DNA of 64,000 nt, taken from the NCBI GenBank assembly GCA_016196755.1, contig JACPXC010000058.1, forward strand, positions 1 to 64,000. The letters run 5' to 3'. How positions within the stretch are numbered: position 1 is the first letter of the stretch; each line of letters begins with the position of its first letter. Positions 59,449 to 64,000 of the stretch are shown here, one piece after another. A model generated the notes under the pieces. The model was not told where the DNA came from and ran no database searches. It saw nothing but the letters and a program-made list of their open reading frames with translations. Source of the DNA: Elusimicrobiota bacterium. Lineage in GTDB: Bacteria; Elusimicrobiota; Elusimicrobia; UBA1565. Position numbers and translations under genes: made by a program.

Positions 59449-60009
59449 TCAGGGAGTCTGCGGCTCGTAGGTCTTGGCGCGCAGCTGGATTATGGACGCC
59501 AGGTCCTCGGCGTGCTCCTCTTCCTTCTCCAGGATGCCTTCGAGCAGGCGGCGGGTGGTGGGGTCGTTGGCGCCGACGTAGCGGATCATCTCGGAGTAGC
59601 TCTCGATGGCGATGCGCTCGGCCACGAGGTCTTCGGCGATCATCTCGGAGAGGTCCTTGCCCACGATGTACTCCGAATGGCTGCGCTGGGTCAGCGTGGC
59701 GGGGGAGAAGTCGGGCTCGCCGCCGAGCTGGACGATGCGTGCGGCCAGGAGGTCGGCGTGGGCCTGCTCCTCGGCGGCGTGCTCGGCGAACTCCGCGGCG
59801 ACGCCCAGGGCGTGGATGCCCTGGGCCATGAAGTGATGGCGCTTGTAGCGCAGGACGCAGACCAGCTCCGTGGCCAGCGCCTCGTTGAGGATCTTGACGA
59901 CCGTCCCGCGGTCGGCTTTGTAGCCAGGGGTTACGGCTCCCTCGCGGATGTGGCGCCGGGCCCGCTCGCGCAGAGCGCGGACGTCGGTCAGGAAGGGCTT
60001 GCCGTTCAT
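59449..60009 (-). CDS. Ferritin-like / bacterioferritin-type protein
   Basis: A 186-aa four-helix protein. Iron-site residues can be followed through the helices: EALATELVCVLRYKRHHF near residue 43, HAAEEQAHADLLAARIVQL (E-x2-H) near 77, EDLVAERIAIESYSEMIRY near 125 and EGILEKEEEHAEDLASII (E-x2-H) near 157. This is the bacterioferritin/Dps-like arrangement. Iron storage or peroxide detoxification is expected. The ATG overlaps the kinase stop (ATGA), an unusual coupling of a histidine kinase with a ferritin, suggesting they respond to the same stress. Confidence 0.88.
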   Translation of the reverse strand: MNGKPFLTDVRALRERARRHIREGAVTPGYKADRGTVVKILNEALATELVCVLRYKRHHFMAQGIHALGVAAEFAEHAAEEQAHADLLAARIVQLGGEPDFSPATLTQRSHSEYIVGKDLSEMIAEDLVAERIAIESYSEMIRYVGANDPTTRRLLEGILEKEEEHAEDLASIIQLRAKTYEPQTP

Positions 60010-60818
60010 AGGGCCTCCAACGGAGGAAGGAAGAACGTGAACCGCGCGCCGCGGCCGGGCTCGCTCTCCGCGCGGATCTCGCCGCGGTGCCCGAGGACGA
60101 TCTCCTTGCAGATGGCCAGGCCCAGCCCCGTCCCGCGGTAGCCGCGGACGTCGAGGGGGCGGCTCTGGTCGGGGGCGGGGAGCTGGACGAACTCGGTGAA
60201 GAGCTCCCCGAGGCGGTCGGAGGGGATTCCGGCGCCGTCGTCCTGCACGGACACGGAGACGCCGCCCGCCGGTGAGGCGCCGACCGACACGACGACCCGC
60301 TCCTTGGCGTAGCGCAGGGCGTTGGCGACGAGGTTGCGTACCACCTGGCCGATCAGGTCGGGGTCGGCGTCGACGGCGGGGGGCTTGGGGCCCAGCTCGA
60401 CCTGGAGCCTCTGGCCGCCGCCCAGCAGCTTGAACTCCCGGACGACCTCGGCGACGACCTCGGCCGCGTCGCAGCGGCGCAGCTGGATGTTGAACTTGCC
60501 CGAGCGCAGGTGCGCGAGGTCCAGGACGTTGTCGATGAGCCGGCCCTGGCGGTCGACGTTGCGCGAGATCAGGTCGACCATGCGCGTCTGGCGCGGGGTC
60601 AGGGGCCCGGCGACCCCGTCCTTGAGGTAGTAGGACGCGGTCTTCATGATGGCCAATGTGTTCCGCAGCTCGTGCGAGACCCGGCTCAGGAAGCTGCTCT
60701 TGGCCTCGGCCGAGCTCAGCTCCTCTTGCAGCTCCGCCAAGAGGCGCCGTGAGCGCTCGCGGGCGCCGCTCATCGGGCTCTCAGAAGGTGAGGACGGCGA
60801 CTTGGTCTCGATATCCAT
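60006..60818 (-). CDS. Soluble sensor histidine kinase
   Basis: A 270-aa protein without membrane segments. After a Ser/Pro-rich start and a short coiled coil (RSRRLLAELQEELSSAEAK) comes HisKA with FLSRVSHELRNTLAIMKTAS (phospho-acceptor His), then a HATPase with N box (NLVANALRYAKE), G1 (DDGAGIPSDRLGELF) and G2 (GTGLGLAICKEIV). No sensor domain is visible. The ATG at 60818 follows GGAGG; a TATAAT lies at 60851-60846 on this strand. The partner regulator is not adjacent and could be the regulator at 61475. The first 25 codons of a longer frame are rejected because they include the promoter. Confidence 0.88.
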   Translation of the reverse strand: MDIETKSPSSPSESPMSGARERSRRLLAELQEELSSAEAKSSFLSRVSHELRNTLAIMKTASYYLKDGVAGPLTPRQTRMVDLISRNVDRQGRLIDNVLDLAHLRSGKFNIQLRRCDAAEVVAEVVREFKLLGGGQRLQVELGPKPPAVDADPDLIGQVVRNLVANALRYAKERVVVSVGASPAGGVSVSVQDDGAGIPSDRLGELFTEFVQLPAPDQSRPLDVRGYRGTGLGLAICKEIVLGHRGEIRAESEPGRGARFTFFLPPLEAL

Positions 60819-60916
60819 GGCGTTCTGCCTCCGCTGCGTAGCCTGATTATAGGGCCCGAGGCTCCGCGGACCTAGGGACGAAACGAAAAGCATTTTTGAA
60901 TTCCAAGTGACGGAAG

Positions 60917-60946
60917 AAAAAGGAGAGGCCCCCGTGGGGCCTCTCC
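60917..60946 (-). terminator. Rho-independent terminator after the YtxH gene
   Basis: An 11-bp stem (GGAGAGGCCCC 60922-60932 with GGGGCCTCTCC 60936-60946, loop CGT) reads on the minus strand into TTTTTCTTCC. It ends the YtxH transcript before the kinase promoter. Confidence 0.9.
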
Positions 60947-60972
60947 TTTATATAGGAGCCGCCGTCCGCGCC

Positions 60973-61266
60973 TCAGCGGGAGGGCGCGTAGTCCTCGGCC
61001 TTGTCCTTGGCGATCTCGAAGGCCTCCTCGGCGCCTTCCTTGATCGCGCCGACGCCGGCCGCCGCCTTGACCCGCACCGGCAGGGCGTCCCCGATCGAGC
61101 TCAGCCAAGAGCGCGTCTTCTTGCGGTTGCGCCGCGACCAGTCCTCGATGTCCTCGCGCGTCTGGTTGCCGGCCTTGGGCGCGAAGAGCAGCCCCGCCGC
61201 GGCGCCGACGATCACGCCGGTGAGAAGATACCAGCCCCCGAACGAACGGTTATGTTTGTTGTCCAT
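60973..61266 (-). CDS. YtxH-domain protein
   Basis: A 97-aa protein. One membrane segment near residues 12-28 contains GGWYLLTGVIVGAAAGLLFAP, the YtxH signature (G---G--AGLL-AP-sG), followed by KAGNQTREDIEDW and a charged amphipathic C-terminus. YtxH proteins belong to general-stress regulons and have no proven activity. The ATG at 61266 follows GGAGG. It is divergent from the two-component operon starting at 61475 and shares its promoter region (61267-61474), where a perfect palindrome ATGAC-G-GTCAT lies at 61393-61403 and TATCAT at 61431-61436. Confidence 0.88.
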   Translation of the reverse strand: MDNKHNRSFGGWYLLTGVIVGAAAGLLFAPKAGNQTREDIEDWSRRNRKKTRSWLSSIGDALPVRVKAAAGVGAIKEGAEEAFEIAKDKAEDYAPSR

Positions 61267-61474
61267 GGTGGGACCTCCATTCCTTACTAGGCCCCGCCAG
61301 CCTACCACGGGGGCGTCCTCGACGGCCATGGACGGCGTGTAAACCAAATGCGCGGGCCGGTTTGCGCTGCGTCATGAGAAGTAGACAAATCGATGACGGT
61401 CATGCAATTCTCTCGCGCCCCTTCTGCGTCTATCATAGGCCCAGTCTCAATTTCGCCGCATGGAGAACACAAAG

Positions 61475-62164
61475 ATGCCTAAAGAGAAGATCTTGATCGT
61501 CGAGGACGAGAAGGACCTCGTGAAGCTCATCCGCTACAACTTGGAGAAGGAGCAGTTCCGCGTCACGGCCGCGCGCGACGCGGAGACCGCCCTTAAGATG
61601 GCGCGCAAGTCCCGGCCGGACCTGATCCTCCTGGACATCATGCTCCCCAAGATGGACGGCCTCGAGTTCCTCAAGACGATCCGCCCCGAGATCGAGGCCC
61701 CTATCATCCTGCTCTCGGCCAAGCGCAGCGAGGTCGACCGCATCCTCGGCCTCAAGCTGGGCGCCGACGACTACATGGTCAAGCCCTTCTCGATCGGCGA
61801 GCTCCAGGCCCGCATATCGGGGCACCTGCGCCGCCACCAGGGCCAGACCAACGGCGACGGGCGCAAGAACGTCTCGGTCGGCGGCATCGACATGGACTTC
61901 GAGCGCCACGAGATCCTGGTCCGCGGCAAGCCCGCCCACCTGGCTCCCAAGGAGTTCGCGATCCTCAAGCTCCTCATTGAGGCCAACGGCAAGGTCCTCT
62001 CCCGCGACCGCCTGCTCGAGCTCATCTGGGGCCACGAGAAGGACATGGAGATCGATACCCGCACGGTCGACCAGCACATCGCCCGCCTGCGCCGGAAGCT
62101 CGGCGCGGAGAGCGAGCGGATCATGACGGTCCCGAACTTCGGCTACCAGATAAAGATGCGCTAG
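61475..62164 (+). CDS. OmpR/PhoB-family response regulator
   Basis: A 229-aa regulator. The receiver (about 3-118) has ILIVEDEKDLVKLI, the acceptor Asp in LILLDIMLPKMDG, the switch Ser in IILLSAKRS and Lys in DDYMVKPFS. The C-terminal winged helix (about 135-228) has the typical HLAPKEFAILKLLIEANGKV, TRTVDQHIARLRRKLG and RTV-type recognition helix, ending GFGYR-like NFGYQIKMR. It should bind 11-bp direct repeats as a dimer; such repeats occur at 26658 and 37740 in this window. I chose ATG 61475 because GGAG lies 9 nt before it; ATG 61460 is the alternative. The kinase starts immediately after the stop. Confidence 0.93.
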   Translation: MPKEKILIVEDEKDLVKLIRYNLEKEQFRVTAARDAETALKMARKSRPDLILLDIMLPKMDGLEFLKTIRPEIEAPIILLSAKRSEVDRILGLKLGADDYMVKPFSIGELQARISGHLRRHQGQTNGDGRKNVSVGGIDMDFERHEILVRGKPAHLAPKEFAILKLLIEANGKVLSRDRLLELIWGHEKDMEIDTRTVDQHIARLRRKLGAESERIMTVPNFGYQIKMR

Positions 62165-63781
62165 GTGAACAGGACGGCGACGCTGGATCGGGTCGTGGCG
62201 CCGGATGCGGGCTCGGCGTTCCGCGGGACCACCGAGAAGCTCCTTCAGGCCAACAGGGAGCTTCAGGCGGCCAACGCGGAGCTGCGCCGGCGCGTGGGCG
62301 AGCTGGGCGCGGCCAACTACGGCCTGGCCAACCTGCTCGCCTGCAGCCAGCTCCCGCTGGTGGTCGTGGATCGCGCTCTCCGCGTTCGGCGCTTCACGCC
62401 GAGCGCGGAGAAGGCGTTCGGCCTTCTGGCGTCGGACATCGGGAAACCCCTGGGCGCTTTGCGGCTCAACGTCGAGGCGCCCCGTCTCAGGGAGTCGGTC
62501 CGCGAGGTCGTGGAGGGGTCGTTTCTGGCCAAGCAGCTCGAGGCGCGCGACCGCAAGGGCGGCTGGCACTCGCTGGCGATCCGGCCGTATAAGACCGCCG
62601 CCAATGGGGTCGAGGGAGCCGTCCTGTCCTTGGCCGACATCAGCGAGGCCAAGGCCGCGGCGCTGGCGGTCTCGGCGGCGCGCGAGTACGCGGCGGCCAT
62701 CGTCGACTCGGTCAACGACTCCCTGCTCGTCTTGAACCGCCATCTCAAGGTGAAAAGAGCCAGCCCCTTCTTCCACAAGCTGTTCAAGGAGTCCGCGGCC
62801 GAGATCGAGGGACGCTCGATCTATGAGTTGGGGGACGGGCGCTGGAACGTCCCCGCTCTGCGCGCTCACCTCTCGGCGCTGGCGGCGCGCAGGACCGCGC
62901 GCTTCGACTGGAAAGGGGAGTTCGACGTTCCCAAGCTGGGGCGCCGGACCCTGACGATCTGCGGCACCCTCGTCGGCAGCGGGGTGGACGCCGAGCCCAG
63001 CATCGTTTTGGCCATCGATGACGTCAGCCTTCGCAAGCAGGCCGCCGAAGCCACCGTGCTTCGCAAAAACGAGGCCCGCCAGCGCGACTTCGTGGCCAAC
63101 GTCTCCCACGAGCTCATGACCCCGATCGCGGCCATCAAAGGCTACTCGGAGTCTCTGGTGGGCGGTGCGCTCGAGGACTCGGATAAAGGCCTCAAGTTCG
63201 CCAAGATCATCGAGACCCACGCCGACCGCCTGACCGAGCTCGTCGAAGATCTGCTCCGGCTCTCGCTCCACGACGCCGGCCGGCCCCGCGCGGGAATGGA
63301 GACGGTCCTCCTGCGGCCGGCGGTCGAGCGTCTGGCGCGCGGCGTGGCGTCTCTGGCGCGCAAACGGCGGGTCTCCCTGCGCGTCCGGGTCCCGGAGACC
63401 CTCAAGGTCTCCATGAACCGGGTCGAGCTCAACCAGGTGTTCCAGAACCTCTTCGAGAACGCCGTCAAGTACAACCGCAAGGGCGGGCGGGTCTACGTCA
63501 TGGCCAAGGCCATGGGACGCCGGGCCGTGGTCTCGGTGCAGGACACCGGGATCGGGGTCCCCAAGAAGGACCTGCCGCTCATCTTCGACCGCTTCCATCG
63601 GGCGCCGAACGCGCGCCTAGGGACCTCGCGAGGCAACGGCCTCGGCCTCTCCATCGTGCGCGCCATCTTGGTCCACCGAGGCTGCCGTATCTGGGCCGAT
63701 AGCGTGCTCGAGAAGGGGACGATCGTTCACTTCACCCTTCCCTTGGCCGAGCGCGGCCGCCGGCGGCGCCGCACGGCGTGA
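62165..63781 (+). CDS. Sensor histidine kinase with coiled coil and two PAS domains
   Basis: A 538-aa protein without convincing membrane segments. Residues 15-50 form a coiled coil (ANRELQAANAELRRRVGELG). Residues about 55-165 are a PAS domain of the type found in CheB/CheR fusions (VVDRALRVRRFTPSAEKAFG, LGALRLNVEAPRLRESVR). A second PAS lies near 175-285. HisKA has FVANVSHELMTPIAAIKGYS, and the HATPase has LFENAVKYNRKGG, QDTGIGVPKKDLPLIF and GNGLGLSIVRAI. It follows the regulator directly (GTG at 62165), forming a phosphate-starvation-like PhoB/PhoR-type pair, although the missing membrane segments argue for a cytosolic signal. Confidence 0.9.
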   Translation: MNRTATLDRVVAPDAGSAFRGTTEKLLQANRELQAANAELRRRVGELGAANYGLANLLACSQLPLVVVDRALRVRRFTPSAEKAFGLLASDIGKPLGALRLNVEAPRLRESVREVVEGSFLAKQLEARDRKGGWHSLAIRPYKTAANGVEGAVLSLADISEAKAAALAVSAAREYAAAIVDSVNDSLLVLNRHLKVKRASPFFHKLFKESAAEIEGRSIYELGDGRWNVPALRAHLSALAARRTARFDWKGEFDVPKLGRRTLTICGTLVGSGVDAEPSIVLAIDDVSLRKQAAEATVLRKNEARQRDFVANVSHELMTPIAAIKGYSESLVGGALEDSDKGLKFAKIIETHADRLTELVEDLLRLSLHDAGRPRAGMETVLLRPAVERLARGVASLARKRRVSLRVRVPETLKVSMNRVELNQVFQNLFENAVKYNRKGGRVYVMAKAMGRRAVVSVQDTGIGVPKKDLPLIFDRFHRAPNARLGTSRGNGLGLSIVRAILVHRGCRIWADSVLEKGTIVHFTLPLAERGRRRRRTA

Positions 63782-63795
63782 TCAGGGGAGGGAGC

Positions 63796-64000
63796 ATGAA
63801 AACTACGAGCGCGATACTCGGGATCCTTCTGACGGCGGCGGCCGCGCTGGCGCCGCGCCCTGCGGCGGCCCAGGCGGACGAGGATCTCCGCTCGCGCCCG
63901 GGGGTCACCTTCGGCGGGCGCGCGATGTACTTCCGCCCCAAGGACGCCGACTCGGGACGCCTCAACGGCGGCGCCCAACTTCGCCTGCACCTGACTTCCG
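63796..64000 (+). CDS. Outer-membrane barrel-like protein, N-terminal part (runs off the window)
   Basis: The frame starts at ATG 63796 after GGGAGGGAG and continues past the end of the window. The first 68 residues comprise a signal peptide (MKTTSAILGILLTAAAALAP, cleaved near AQA) and a mature start SRPGVTFGGRAMYFRPKDAD then LNGGAQLRLHLT. The alternating pattern and GG-rich turns suggest an outer-membrane barrel. It follows the two-component pair by 14 nt and may be a target or partner of it. The rest cannot be judged. Confidence 0.7.
   Translation, partial: MKTTSAILGILLTAAAALAPRPAAAQADEDLRSRPGVTFGGRAMYFRPKDADSGRLNGGAQLRLHLTS

Noticed and set aside
61433-63598. A 721-codon minus-strand frame opposite the two-component genes
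   Set aside because: It is the antisense of clear receiver, winged-helix and kinase motifs, has no recognisable domain and no ribosome site.

Overview
This 64 kb window is high-GC bacterial DNA with genes packed head to tail, many start/stop overlaps (ATGA or GTGA) and frequent GTG/TTG starts. The mix of genes suggests a Gram-negative-type, non-proteobacterial, probably uncultivated lineage; Elusimicrobiota is my best guess and is an inference. The grounds are exported TPR proteins, outer-membrane barrels, a PorV-like protein, spoVG behind ispE, pdxJ, and a folP-glmM-pdxJ-glmS-acpS-nnrD-tsaE-tsaB string. I see no phage, IS element or CRISPR. The only clearly accessory patch is a pair of divergent toxin-antitoxin modules at 12785-14046, with visibly lower GC.

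Layout. 1-720: a cobalamin-riboswitch-like leader before a small exported protein. 743-2299: a soluble REC-kinase-REC protein. 2371-12782: the housekeeping run hpt, ftsH, folP, glmM, pdxJ, glmS, acpS, nnrD, a Cys-rich exported protein, tsaE, tsaB. 12785-14046: BrnTA-like and Phd/ParE-like modules. 14090-19060: radical SAM, rimI, a TPR+LolB-like protein, ispE, spoVG, tRNA-Gln. 19074-27233: envelope proteins, including two FecR-like paralogues, a rhodanese, a PLA2-motif/DUF3943 fusion, two PAP2 phosphatases and a Spy-like protein behind four 11-bp repeats. 27321-32437: tRNA-Cys, a second glmS, a wbpA-type dehydrogenase, a DUF2334 deacetylase. 32439-37531: a 1375-aa repeat surface protein coupled to a PorV/PorQ-like protein. 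37921-41077: GH18, glmU, two ACT proteins. 41279-45782: WbqC, PIG-L deacetylase, 52-aa protein, degenerate glutamine-synthetase-like protein, second PIG-L, TPR protein, then a strong terminator. 45952-58980: a large exopolysaccharide locus. 59212-61266: stress genes and a kinase. 61475-64000: an OmpR/PhoB-type regulator with its kinase and the start of an outer-membrane protein.

Two loci stand out. The first is 45952-57779, which combines an NfrA/NfrB/WecB-type system (N4-receptor family; a poly-ManNAc exporter in E. coli) with a Pga-like half: a PilZ-linked processive glycosyltransferase, a membrane-anchored deacetylase-like protein, and one polypeptide fusing a PgaA-like TPR/beta-barrel with a PgaB-like deacetylase. 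Two different c-di-GMP-type domains (MshEN and PilZ) sit in its two synthases. The second is 41279-44876, where two paralogous PIG-L deacetylases flank a glutamine-synthetase-fold protein that has lost most metal ligands, together with a WbqC protein and a 52-aa basic protein; this looks like an undescribed amino-sugar modification pathway.

Amino-sugar chemistry recurs across the window (glmM, two glmS, glmU, wbpA, wecB, GH18, two PIG-L and three deacetylase-type proteins). Several genes have a -10-like hexamer 6-7 nt before the start codon and no Shine-Dalgarno, suggesting leaderless mRNAs. A bipartite hairpin repeat occurs three times (188, 40372, 59032).
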